From Roseiarcus sp963758335 (GTDB lineage Bacteria; Pseudomonadota; Alphaproteobacteria; Rhizobiales; Beijerinckiaceae), in contig CAVWVF010000004.1 of assembly GCA_963758335.1 (NCBI GenBank), forward strand, positions 558,001-622,000: DNA of 64,000 nucleotides, written 5' to 3'. Position 1 is the first letter of the stretch, and every line of letters begins with the position of its first letter. Made by a program: the position numbers and the translations under genes. The notes under the pieces are model-generated. The model was given only the letters and a program-made list of their open reading frames with translations. It had not been told where the DNA came from and ran no database searches. This document shows positions 17,634-26,041 of the stretch, one piece after another.

Positions 17634-17834
17634 TTGCGGGACCCCGATCACGTCGTCTTCGCGCGGGCGATTGCGGAAGATCGAATTGTCGTAACTGAGA
17701 ACGCGGAGGATTTTCGCAAGCTCGCCGGGAGCGTCGAACTTCATCCCGACTTGATCATTCTGCCGTCTGTCGCACGATCAGAGGCCCAACGGCTCATGGA
17801 GCTTGCGGCGATCGACCGCAAGATCTGCTCGTGA
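17634..17834 (+). pseudogene. PIN-like (DUF5615/Mut7-C type) toxin domain, C-terminal fragment
   Basis: About 60 residues (DPDHVVFARAIAEDRIVVTE, then NAEDFRKL and HPDLIILP) match the second half of the DUF5615 PIN-like proteins, which are often toxins paired with small antitoxins. The N-terminal half is missing, cut at the mobile-element end word AAGTGCCAAACGA at about 17621. The C-terminus may also be frame-altered. No antitoxin partner is visible. Confidence 0.5.
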
Positions 17835-18248
17835 ACTCTGTTCTGACGATTTCGGCGACGGGTTCCATCACCATCGGCCGATTGCCCTGACAATGTTCAG
17901 ATCGACGCCCGTGCTCATCGTCGTTGAGGCCGCCCCAATAAAAAAATCTCCGAACCTGCGACCAGACCTCACGCCGGACATCCTGGAATTTCGTCACGCC
18001 GTGGAATGGTTCTCGCGCGACAGACTGAGCGCACGGCGCAACGGCCGTACCGCTTCAACCTGGCCATGCCTACGGGATCGAAAACATGCGATCCATGCGC
18101 AGCACTGTTCCGATGATGAAAAGCCACTCTTCATCGATCTTTACGAGTTCGCAATCGTACTCGCGCGGCGACAGCAACTGCCATTCCCTGTCCATCGTCA
18201 TAACGGTCGAGCAGATAAAATCGCGCCTTCGCCCGTCCATCCCCCGCC
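17835..18248. other. No confident gene
   Basis: A minus-strand 60-codon frame (18070-18252), with REWQLLSPREYDCELVKIDE and LFIIGTVLRMDR, has some coding look and may be the remnant of a small protein. I do not recognise it. Nothing else is supported. Confidence 0.3.
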
Positions 18249-19046
18249 TCAATCCGCGTGGCTGCGCCTCAGCGCGTAGAGTAATCGCCGCTTCCAGCGC
18301 TCGCCGGGTTTGAGTTCATCGCCGAAGGTATGGCGACCCATGATAGTTCGCTTTCGACTTTTACGTGGACGTTCGTCGGCGCTCGATGGGCGCATCGCCG
18401 GAGAGTCCGCTATCGTGCATCGTTTGTCGTTAAGCAAAGGCGTGGCTCTACCGTCATCGAGAGAGATCGGCATCTTGTCTCGCCGTTTTGCCTTTGCGCG
18501 CAGCGCCGGACCGCCGGAGCTTCCAACAACTTGACTTGGCGCCGTCGTCAGGACGCTTGGCGAAACGCCTATTCCTTCTTCTGATCGCGCACCGGATAGT
18601 TGACGGGACGTGGCCGACAATCTGTCCGCTAACGGCATGCTCTCGGCAGACGAGGACCCAGAATTCCGCGGCGGCTTGGATGTTTGAGCCCTGCCCTTTA
18701 GTGGCCGCACTGACGGCCGCTTTAGCGGCACAGAAGTTGGCTCCGACTCTGCTGCTGATAAGGAGGCGTCTCGGAGCACACGACCTAGCGGCTCGTCCGC
18801 GACGAGGCTCGGAAGAATTCGGCCCTTTGGATACGATGCCGCAACGTCGACAAGGGGCTGATGTACATTCTTCGCCTCGAATGCCGCAGCCGCGGCACGA
18901 CGCGACTCTCGATCAAAGGCTGCTTGCGAAGGCTTGGTCTCGGACGATTGCACCTTTGGGCTTGAAGTGGTCGGCAGCCTTGGCCGACGCCGGACTTCGA
19001 CGGTGAACGGTGGAACAGCGCGTCTCAATGTTGTCCTCGATACCAC
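18249..19046 (-). CDS. Hypothetical basic, low-complexity protein
   Basis: A 265-residue open frame rich in Arg, Ser, Pro and Ala, predicted to be largely disordered. It carries a PPFTVEVRRRPRLPT motif near the start, of the kind seen in IF-2-linker and ProQ/FinO-type RNA-binding proteins, and a basic tail (KPGERWKRRLLYALRR). The repeated ADEPLGR / GRILPSLVADEP style suggests real coding sequence and not a shadow. No catalytic motif is visible and function is unknown. RNA-binding is only a guess from composition. Confidence 0.45.
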   Translation of the reverse strand: MVSRTTLRRAVPPFTVEVRRRPRLPTTSSPKVQSSETKPSQAAFDRESRRAAAAAFEAKNVHQPLVDVAASYPKGRILPSLVADEPLGRVLRDASLSAAESEPTSVPLKRPSVRPLKGRAQTSKPPRNSGSSSAESMPLADRLSATSRQLSGARSEEGIGVSPSVLTTAPSQVVGSSGGPALRAKAKRRDKMPISLDDGRATPLLNDKRCTIADSPAMRPSSADERPRKSRKRTIMGRHTFGDELKPGERWKRRLLYALRRSHAD

Positions 19047-19249
19047 TCACGGTTCGACAGACTCGTCTCGCCCAAAACGAACCTTGCGAGGCAAAGCACA
19101 GTAAAGCAATAGGCCATTATTATGGCGGAAAGCAGCCGGTCGTCTCAACCATGCCGGCGTTGTCACGGGAACGGTCGCGCACTGCAATTCGGCGGGTAAC
19201 ATGGGCGTGACGATCTCGTTCGCCCGCCACCAGTTCCCGCCGCGATCAT

Positions 19250-19371
19250 TCAACACGCCGTTTTCGCGGCGGCCTGATGGAACTCCTCGGTGAGGCGCAC
19301 CACCGGCACGACGCCCGAGCCGATGATGTCCGCCAACACCTGCCCGGGTCCGACGGAGGGCAGCTGGTTAG
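19250..19371 (-). pseudogene. RecD-like helicase fragment
   Basis: About 38 residues (NQLPSVGPGQVLADII, GVVPVVRLTE, FHQAAAKTA, then a stop) match the ATP-hydrolysis core of RecD2/TraA-type helicases around motif III. Everything before and after is missing. It abuts the stop codon of the adenylate cyclase remnant, with the first codons overlapping. Confidence 0.55.
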
Positions 19372-20222
19372 TTAGCGTCGTCCACGGTCTCCAGAGCGTA
19401 GAGCGCGATCGGCTGTTTCTTTCCGCGCATTGGAAGGGTGCCGAGCGAGCGACCCATCACGCCGACGGGAAGCGCGCCGATGCGCTCAATCAGCGCCGCA
19501 GATGCCAACACGCGGCAACCGGTGTTACGCACGCCTCCTGTATCCGCGCGGCGGTGTTCATGGAGTCGCCGATCAGCGCGATCTCCTTCTTAAGGTAACC
19601 AAGCTCCCCTACGACGACCGAACCGCAATGAAGCCCAGCGCGAAAATCGGCGCGGCAGCCAAAATCGCGCTCGTAGTCGGGGCCACGCGCGGCGAGCCGG
19701 TCGAGGGCCGCAAAACAGGCGCGCACGCAGGCGGCCTCATTCAGGCCTGCCGCTAACGTCCAGGTGGCGATGATCTCGTCGCCGACATATTTGTGGATTT
19801 CGCCCCCGGCCCCGGCGATGGCAAGTGACAGGTCGGTGATGAAACGGTTGAGGAAGTCCAGAAAGCGCTCCTCGCCGAGACGCTCGGCGATCGCGGTGGA
19901 CGCGCGCATGTCGATGAACAGCAGAATGCGCTCCTCACGGCGCGGGTGGTGATAGCGCCCGGCGACGAAGGCGAAGAGCACGCCCGGGCCAAGCAAATCG
20001 TTGACGCCCAACAGCAGATTGTGGCCAAGGCTCAACGCGAGCGAGAAGACGATGTCGGCGCGGGTGATGCCGACCGGCAGATTGCTGGCGATGAGCACGA
20101 GCAGGGGAATTGTCAGGCTGCCGCGACCGCGTTCCGCCACGTGGTCATCGCCGCAACGCGAAGTGCACGGTGGGTTTGGGCTGAGATGAGATGGCGTTGT
20201 ACGTTGAAGGTGTTGTAGACGG
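19368..20222 (-). pseudogene. Membrane-anchored class III adenylate/guanylate cyclase, frameshifted
   Basis: The enzyme would make cAMP (or cGMP) at the cytoplasmic face. Reading on the minus strand, the end of an N-terminal membrane domain (LTIPLLVLIASNLPVG, then FSLALSLGHNLLLG and LFAFVAGRY) precedes the cyclase domain. The metal-binding Asp lies in LLFIDMRASTAIAERLG and the second in YVGDEIIATW. The transition-state region is IGDSMNTAARI. Near 19510 a one-base shift separates this from the last residues (LIERIGALPVG, LPMRGKKQPIALYALE). Another shift near 20115 separates the preceding membrane residues (HRALRVAAMTTWRNAV). The 5' end is missing. Confidence 0.75.
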
Positions 20223-20343
20223 CGGCGTGGGTTGAAAGAAACTTCTGCGCGCACGGATCTTCGGACCGCGATGCACATTGCGACTCGCGCGAATACCGGG
20301 TTTAAGAGTTCACGCCCGGGCTCATGCGGGAAGCGGCTCGCGA

Positions 20344-20514
20344 ATGATCACGATCTACGCCCTCGTCTGGTGCCAGGCGATCCTTTCGGCGGGGCATCAC
20401 GCGCATTCCTGCCTGAGCTACGGCGGCCAGCCGACATTCTCCTCGCAGAATGCCTGCGAGGGCTATGCCGCGCCGCTCAGGCAGCGCATCGCCGCCAGAC
20501 ATAGTCGCCGGTGA
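20344..20514 (+). CDS. Small hypothetical protein with N-terminal hydrophobic segment
   Basis: A 56-residue frame starting MITIYALVWCQAILSAG, with Cys residues (SCLSYGG, ACEGYAA) that give it the look of a small exported or lipid-anchored rhizobial protein. The 3' part overlaps the antisense of a Tn3 transposase fragment, so its C-terminus may be aberrant. Weak evidence. Confidence 0.3.
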   Translation: MITIYALVWCQAILSAGHHAHSCLSYGGQPTFSSQNACEGYAAPLRQRIAARHSRR

Positions 20515-20540
20515 GGTTCACATGTTCCCACTTTTGCGTT
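20477..20540 (-). pseudogene. Tn3-family transposase, extreme C-terminal fragment
   Basis: The minus strand reads KWEHVNLTGDYVWRRCAA and a stop. The WEH-x-NLTGDY-x-W ending is diagnostic for Tn3-family transposases. Only about 20 codons remain, so it marks the former edge of a Tn3-like unit. Confidence 0.6.
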
Positions 20541-20747
20541 CACTGTCGTTACGGCCCGGTGACTCGTCGTCTTCCCAAGGGAGACGTTGTCGGCCAAGGG
20601 TTCCGAAACGACGATCGAATGCATCGCCCGGACAATTCCCGCGCCGCGGATCGCCGAATAGACGAGACTTCCCCGCGCCGCCGGTTCATGGCCGCCCGCC
20701 TCGCCTTTCTCCTTGACCGCCACCCTCCCCGACCCATATGCCGGACG

Positions 20748-20851
20748 CGCCAGTCGGCCGGACGGCCGCCGCCTCCTGAGCCTGTCGAAGGGGCGGAGGA
20801 AAGTCCGGGCTCCATACGGATGCGGCGCCGGATAACGTCCGGCGGGGGCGC
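20748..20851 (+). ncRNA. rnpB: RNase P RNA (class A), 5' fragment only
   Basis: The segment contains the highly conserved bacterial RNase P RNA 5' block GGAGGAAAGTCCGGGCTCC, followed at the normal distance by GCCGGATAACGTCCGGCGGG. After 20851 it changes directly into DUF2840 coding sequence, and the remaining ~300 nucleotides of the RNA, including the specificity domain and 3' catalytic strand, are absent. It is therefore a truncated copy, and a functional rnpB must lie elsewhere. Confidence 0.75.
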
Positions 20852-20852
20852 T

Positions 20853-21257
20853 CGACCTTCGGCCAGCCGGTGATGCGCAGCCGGATGTCGCCGCCTGGCC
20901 GGACGAATGGCGGCGTCCGGTATGGAGCGCCATGGTCGACCGCGCGCACGACGTCGACGCGGGAGATGATCGCGCTGAAATCATTGGACGCCCAGCGCAG
21001 GAAGGCGAAGACGCTGTTCGGCGCGAGGCTCAGGACGCAACGGCGGCGATCGAGGATGGTCTCGCCGGTCTCGTGGCCGAAGCGGATCCAGTGTTCGATG
21101 CCAAAGGGGCGGGACCTATCCACTCTCGCACCTCTACGGGTACTTCGGGCTCGTACGCCTGAGCCGGCTTGGGCACGACGTGTCGTGGACGAAGGCGTGA
21201 GGTCTTGCCTTCGAGCCAGGTCAGTTCGACCCGCGTCTGAATGGGGCCGGCATCGCG
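20853..21257 (-). pseudogene. DUF2840 (integrative-element protein), disrupted
   Basis: DUF2840 proteins are found with RepA, ParA and S26-type TraF genes in proteobacterial integrative and conjugative elements. The minus strand reads RVELTWLEGK, then about 80 unrelated bases, then GIEHWIRFGHETGETILDRR, SLAPNSVFAFLRWAS and PFVRPGGDI before being cut at the RNase P RNA fragment. The C-terminal half is missing. No other complete element gene is nearby, so this is a relic of an excised or decayed element. Confidence 0.65.
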
Positions 21258-21839
21258 TTTGGGCGCGCGGCCGGTGTTCGGTTCGGCTCTCAAAAAGGGG
21301 CCTCCATTGCTATCGGGAATTCGCGCGTGAGCCACTCTCGCGAGCCACACCTGCGACGAACTGGCCTCACTGAAAGGCTACGGTCCTGGTGCGGCCGCGG
21401 AGCGCCGGTCGGTTGTCCACGGCGAGCCGGGCTGAGCTGCGCCCGGCCTCGGGTCCAGGCGCGAGCGGCTCGGGCGCCAGAAGCGTGCGGACGCCGCGCG
21501 AAGCCGCTATTGCGCTCCCGCATCGTCGCGGTGCAGGTCGTTCGATCTCCGCGGCGAGCGCCGCAATCTCGCGTGCTGCTCGGCCGTCGCGACGCTGCTC
21601 GGCGCTGCTCAACGGTCGGCTCTCGAACTTTTCCAGCGAGCGCCTGATGCGGCTCCTGACCGCGCTCGGCCAGGACGTCGATATCATCGTCAGTGCGAAG
21701 CCGCGTGAGCGCGCGCACGGTCGCATCCCTGTTCTCGGCGAAGCGCACGCATGAGGATTCGACGAAAAAATTCGCACCGTCTTTCGTATCCGCAATTGCG
21801 CTGTCGCCACCCAGAGCCGTCTATTCAGCGCTGGTGTAA
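21258..21839. other. No gene recognised
   Basis: About 580 bases of high GC without a convincing protein. Several overlapping frames are open on both strands because of composition, but none shows family motifs. It separates the DUF2840 relic from the group II intron. Confidence 0.3.
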
Positions 21840-23039
21840 CTAGCGGATAAGATTGATGTATTTTCGTTGACTTAGCGAGAACGGAAGTCCAACTGGATTC
21901 CGATTTGCAGAGATCACGAAATGCGCCACGGTCAGCATGAAGGTGAAGCCCAAGAACGCAAAGGTCTCCGGTTTGCCGAGCCCGCGTCGCTTGCGGTCGA
22001 CCGCCGCAAAGCGGCCGAACTCAATCAGGCGGGTCTTGTCCGGGTGAAGCGACAGCGCAAATTCCCCGAGCCTTTCGCGCATTGCATCAAGGAAACGGCG
22101 CGCGTCGCCCTCATGCTCGAAGCCGACGGCCAGATCGTCCGCGTAACGAACGACGATCATGTCGCCTTGAGCTTCCCGCCGTCTCCAGCGCTCAGCCCAA
22201 AGATCGAAGCAGTAATGCAGGTAGATGTTGGCAAGGAGCGGCGAAATCACTGAACCTTGACCCGTTCCCCTATCATCGACCGTCACGATCCCATCTTCGA
22301 GGATGCCCGCCTTGAGCCACTTTCGGATCAGGCGGATGATGCGCTTGTCGCCGATCCTATATTCCAGGAAGCGAACCAGCCAATTTTGGCTGACCGCCCC
22401 GAAGAAGTTTTGGATGTCGGCGTCAAGTATCCAGTTCACTTTCCGTATTTTGATCGCCGTCGACAGCGCGTCCAGCGCATCGTGCGGCCCTCGCCCAGGT
22501 CGGAACCCGTACGAGAAACCGCAGAAGTCGCCTTCATAGATAGCGTTGAGCGCCATGACGGTTGCGCCCTTTACGACCTTGTCTTCCAGGGCGGCGATCG
22601 CGAGCGGCCGCTGCTTCCCATCGGCCTTCGGTATGTACGTCCGGCGCGACGGTTGCGGTCGATAGGCTCCCCGGTGGACCCGTCCATGCAGATCCTCGAT
22701 CCTGGGTTCGAGGTCCGCCTCGTAGTCATGCCACGTCATGCCATCCACGCCGGGGGCGGCTTTGCGCTTAAGCGCGTAAAACGCCGTCCGGAGCGTGTCG
22801 GCATTGATGTGGTGGAGGAGCGTGGTGAACTGTCCCTTCTTCCTTTGCCTTGCGGCTTCCCGTACGCGGTCCAGCGCCTGGGTCACGCGCACCAGGCTCT
22901 GTGTCCGGTGCGTGCTTTGCTGATCCGCGTTCCCCTTGGTCCCCGGCCTTGGCTCCACCGGCTCCGCAGCCGGTCGCCCGGCTTTGTTCGTCGGCTTCGC
23001 GGCTACTCTGCCGGGGTCTGACTTCTCTGGATCGTGCAT
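21840..23039 (-). pseudogene. ltrA: Group II intron reverse transcriptase/maturase (LtrA-type), C-terminally truncated
   Basis: The protein acts in intron splicing and retrohoming. It shows the N-terminal RT-0 region and KRKAAPGVDGMTWHDYE, AALEDKVVKGA, GFRPGRGPHDAL, DADIQNFFG and GTGQGSVISPLLANIYLH. The catalytic YADD box (VVRYADDLAVGF) and the FLGFTF motif follow. After FLGFTF the maturase (X), DNA-binding and endonuclease domains are replaced by ~25 unrelated residues. The 399-residue product would lack splicing activity. Confidence 0.85.
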
Positions 23040-23571
23040 CGGCGGCTACGGCTCCTCACCTTCCCGCCGCGGACCACGCGACCCAATAGGGCCTATGGCC
23101 GATCCAGAGATCTCCCGGTTCCCGCGCAAGGAGCGTCCATACATGCCAGGGTCTTAGACCACGCCGGGTTGGCCGGGCGCTCGCGTTAGCGCGCCCGTCC
23201 ATTTTGCCTTCCGATAAGTGAACGGCGTCGGCACCCGGGATCACAACGATTTCGCGGCTCGATGGCTGGCCTATATGCTCCCCTGCCGACGCTTCGCCGA
23301 CGTCCTCGCGGACGCCTGCGCAAGGCTCGGGGCCGATGTGGGTCGCTACTCCTTCATCGCAGTGGACTTTCACCACATACTCCTTGCCGGTCTCCCGGCG
23401 CACTCACTCGCGTTGCGGCCCGCACACTCGCGCCGTCACCTATACGTGACCTGCTACACCGAAGGCTTCAGCCATTTTGTCACCTCCATGACTGCTCCGG
23501 TTGCTTCCGGCTGGAGCGGTTGCCGGGTGGGGCTTGCACCCACTGGAAAGCGCCGCCTTGTCACGGCGCAC
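21840..23571 (-). mobile_element. Group II intron, 3'-truncated, with its 5' RNA domains
   Basis: Reading on the minus strand, the intron begins with the canonical GTGCGCC at 23571 and runs through about 530 bases of structured RNA before the reverse transcriptase frame. The intron-encoded protein breaks off near 21905, so ORF 3' end and RNA domains V and VI are missing at this site. A group II intron 3' end, on the other strand, lies at 27.36-27.53 kb. This copy cannot splice as written. Confidence 0.7.
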
Positions 23572-23672
23572 ACGTCAAGCGGACATTGCGAATCGCGACG
23601 GTTGCCGAGACCAGGCCGGTGAGTCGATCTGCTGGTCCACGGACGGCGAAATAAGTCTGCCGCCGTGAACTA

Positions 23673-23692
23673 CCACCGCCTAAAGGCGGTGG
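23673..23692. repeat. IS200/IS605-like terminal hairpin
   Basis: CCACCGCCTAAAGGCGGTGG is a perfect 8-bp stem with a four-base loop, followed by CTTCGGGTTACGGC. Such hairpins are the recognition structures at IS200/IS605-family ends. No TnpA gene is present, so it is a solo end or, less likely, a terminator. Confidence 0.5.
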
Positions 23693-23819
23693 CTTCGGGT
23701 TACGGCTTAAAGCCGGATTGGGTCGTCGCCTTGCCAAAGGTCTTTGATGCGGCCGCGCTCGCGCAGGGCATGACTGCGTCGGCAGCGGTCTCCGGCGCTC
23801 CGCGACGGGGTTCGGTCGC

Positions 23820-24647
23820 TCAAAGGCGGCTTAAGAGTTCCGCTTTCTTGGCCGCGAACTCCTCTTCGGTCAGAATGTTCTTTTGGCGGAGTTCCGCGAG
23901 GCGCTCGATCGTCTTGACGATGTCCTCCATCGCGGGCTGTGCCGCCGGGGGCGGAGCCGTTGGCGCCGCGCGCGTCTCGGATTGAGGCGCTTGCGCCGGC
24001 AGCGGCGCGGAACCGGACGGCGCGGGATTGCGAGGCTGATCGCCCTCGGGGACAACCAGGACCAGGTCCGCGACGCGCACGAGGCCATATTGGCTGGTGA
24101 ACGTCAGCGACTGATCGCCGCCCTGCTGCTGGGAGAATCCCGAGATCCTGTGCTCGCCGGTGTCATAGACGCGGACCTGCCCTCCTTGCTGGATCGCCAG
24201 TCGGCGAGAGCCGGGAAAGCAGGCGTACCGGAGATCATTCTGAGCGCCAGTGGAGGCGGGACTGCCCAGTTCGGCAGGCCACCATTGCCTGGCCGAGCCG
24301 GCGCCCGCCACGAACAGACTGAATTCGCCGCCGCTACTCTGCGTTTGTGACTGAGAACTCTCGGCCTTGGAGTTGGTTAAAGGTTGAACGTGCAGGATGC
24401 CGGCGAGTTCGTTGCAGAGCGCATCGACGCGATACTTGAGGCCCTGATTGAACATGTCGCCAATCATGATCATTCCGCCCTGCGACCATTGTCCCATCCC
24501 GCCGAGATCGGGGTGATTGAATTGAGCCTGGCGCCCATTCACTCGCGCGAGCGCATCAAGCAAGACGAGCGCTCCCTCCAGGCTGACCCCATGGCGCTTT
24601 GCGGCGTCGGTCACGATGCGGAGCCCTTCGGGCGTGAGGTTCTGCAT
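23820..24647 (-). CDS. SHOCT-domain protein
   Basis: A 275-residue protein; the start MQNLTPEGLRIVTDAAKRHG is chosen because upstream codons do not resemble the family. The first ~90 residues form a predicted all-alpha domain (EGALVLLDALARVNGRQAQF, GGMIMIGDMFNQGLKYRVD). A central beta region follows (LRYACFPGSRRLAI, GQVRVYDTGEHRISGF), then a Pro/Ala-rich linker. The C-terminus is a SHOCT (short C-terminal) domain: IERLAELRQKNILTEEEFAA. SHOCT domains mediate oligomerisation. No membrane segments or signal peptide are seen, and the role is unknown. Confidence 0.8.
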   Translation of the reverse strand: MQNLTPEGLRIVTDAAKRHGVSLEGALVLLDALARVNGRQAQFNHPDLGGMGQWSQGGMIMIGDMFNQGLKYRVDALCNELAGILHVQPLTNSKAESSQSQTQSSGGEFSLFVAGAGSARQWWPAELGSPASTGAQNDLRYACFPGSRRLAIQQGGQVRVYDTGEHRISGFSQQQGGDQSLTFTSQYGLVRVADLVLVVPEGDQPRNPAPSGSAPLPAQAPQSETRAAPTAPPPAAQPAMEDIVKTIERLAELRQKNILTEEEFAAKKAELLSRL

Positions 24648-25103
24648 GGGCGGATCAATTCCTGGCGGCGGCACGTCGCTTCGAGCGACCGTGCCCGGCC
24701 GGTCCGAACGACTATACAGGGTTTGCGGGAAGTGCGAGCCCCACAAAATCGATCTGTGGCCCATCGGTTTCGCCCCGGCGAACGTCCGCTGTTTAGCGCA
24801 TTCCGGCCGAAGACCGGAGTCCCGCAAAAGCCATCGTTCGCCCGAGCAAGGCGGCGGGTCCGGCATTCCCGCCTTGCGCAGGCCCTCGATCATGACGAAA
24901 GCGACCCTTGCGACAGGGAAAGCTCAGGAGAGGAGAATGAGCATGGCACGAAGTCGCTGCGCTCCAGCCCGCTGCGCGGGGCCGCAAGCGGAGAGGCCGG
25001 TGACAATTCGAGAAGCCAGTGAAGCCGAGATGACAGCATAGCCGGTGGAGAGCCCGGTCCTGAGAATCGAGGTGTTGTGACCTCACTCAGGATGGAGCTC
25101 TCC
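24648..25103. other. Upstream of SHOCT gene and left flank of the IS91-type unit
   Basis: No gene is supported. The last ~100 bases before the recombinase contain GC-rich short repeats, such as GAGAGCCCGGTCCTGAGAAT, that may be the terminal part of the IS91-like unit. Confidence 0.3.
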
Positions 25104-26030
25104 ATGAGCAAGACCGACACTGTCAGTCCGCTGCGTCAGCGTATGATCGAAGACATGGCTGCGCGCACGCTCAACCCGCACACGCAGCGCAGCCACATCT
25201 ATAGCTGCAAGCGGTTCGCCGCCTGGCTCAAACGCTCGCCCGATACGGCGGCGCCCGACGAGGTGCGCCGTTTTCAGCTCCACCTCATCGAGAGCGGCGC
25301 CAGCATCTGTAACCGCAATCGGATCATGACCGGGGTGCGCTTCCTGTTCCGCGTCACGTTGCGTCGCCACGATCTGGCGGCCGAGGTGTGGCACATCAAG
25401 GAGCCGCAGAAGCTGCCGCCGGTGCTGAGCCCTGAGGAGGTCAAGCGTGTTCTCGCCATGGCGACGAGCCTGAAGGCGCGCGCGATGTTGACCCTCTCCT
25501 ATGGCTGCGGGCTGCGGGCCGGCGAGGTGGCGCGACTGCGGGCGGGCGACATCGACAGTGAGCAGATGATCATCCGCATCGTGCAGTCGAAAGGCCGCAA
25601 GGACCGACACGTGATGCTGCCGGCCGAGATCCTCGACCTGTTGCGGCAATGGTGGAAGGCGCAGCCGACCAGGCACGACACCGGCGTTGCGCCGGAACAA
25701 CGCTGGCTGTTTCCCGGCCGCGGCGATCATCAGCCAATGACCACACGCCAGTTCGGCCGACTGTTCAAGCAAGCCGCGAAAGCCGCCGGGCTGCGCAAGA
25801 CGCTCTCCCTTCATTCGCTTCGCCATTCCTTCGCCACCCATTTGCTCGAGCGCGGCACGGACATCCGCGTGATTCAGGCGTTGCTTGGACACGACAAGCT
25901 CGAGACGACGGCTCGCTATACCCGCGTGGCGACCGGAATGATCGCCAAGATCGAGAGCCCGCTCAAGGGCCTAAACCCGCCGCGCCACAGGCAAGCAAAC
26001 CGAGACGCTGAGAAGCCGCCGGCGCGATAG
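25104..26030 (+). CDS. Tyrosine recombinase associated with an IS91-like element
   Basis: A 308-residue tyrosine recombinase. The N-terminal SAM-like core-binding domain (IEDMAARTLNPHTQRSHIYS) is followed by the catalytic domain: Arg in GCGLRAGEVARL, His-x2-Arg in SLHSLRHSFATHLLERG, His in LLGHDKLETTARYTRV, and the nucleophile Tyr in ARYTRV. Such recombinases commonly form a two-gene unit with IS91-family transposases, and the IS91 gene starts 12 bp downstream here. The start codon at 25104 (MSKTDTVSP) is preferred; 25092 is possible. Confidence 0.85.
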   Translation: MSKTDTVSPLRQRMIEDMAARTLNPHTQRSHIYSCKRFAAWLKRSPDTAAPDEVRRFQLHLIESGASICNRNRIMTGVRFLFRVTLRRHDLAAEVWHIKEPQKLPPVLSPEEVKRVLAMATSLKARAMLTLSYGCGLRAGEVARLRAGDIDSEQMIIRIVQSKGRKDRHVMLPAEILDLLRQWWKAQPTRHDTGVAPEQRWLFPGRGDHQPMTTRQFGRLFKQAAKAAGLRKTLSLHSLRHSFATHLLERGTDIRVIQALLGHDKLETTARYTRVATGMIAKIESPLKGLNPPRHRQANRDAEKPPAR

Positions 26031-26041
26031 CGCCGTCGGTC

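Noticed and set aside
23673..23692. Rho-independent terminator
   Set aside because: The stem is strong but no T-run follows on either strand; IS200-like end preferred.
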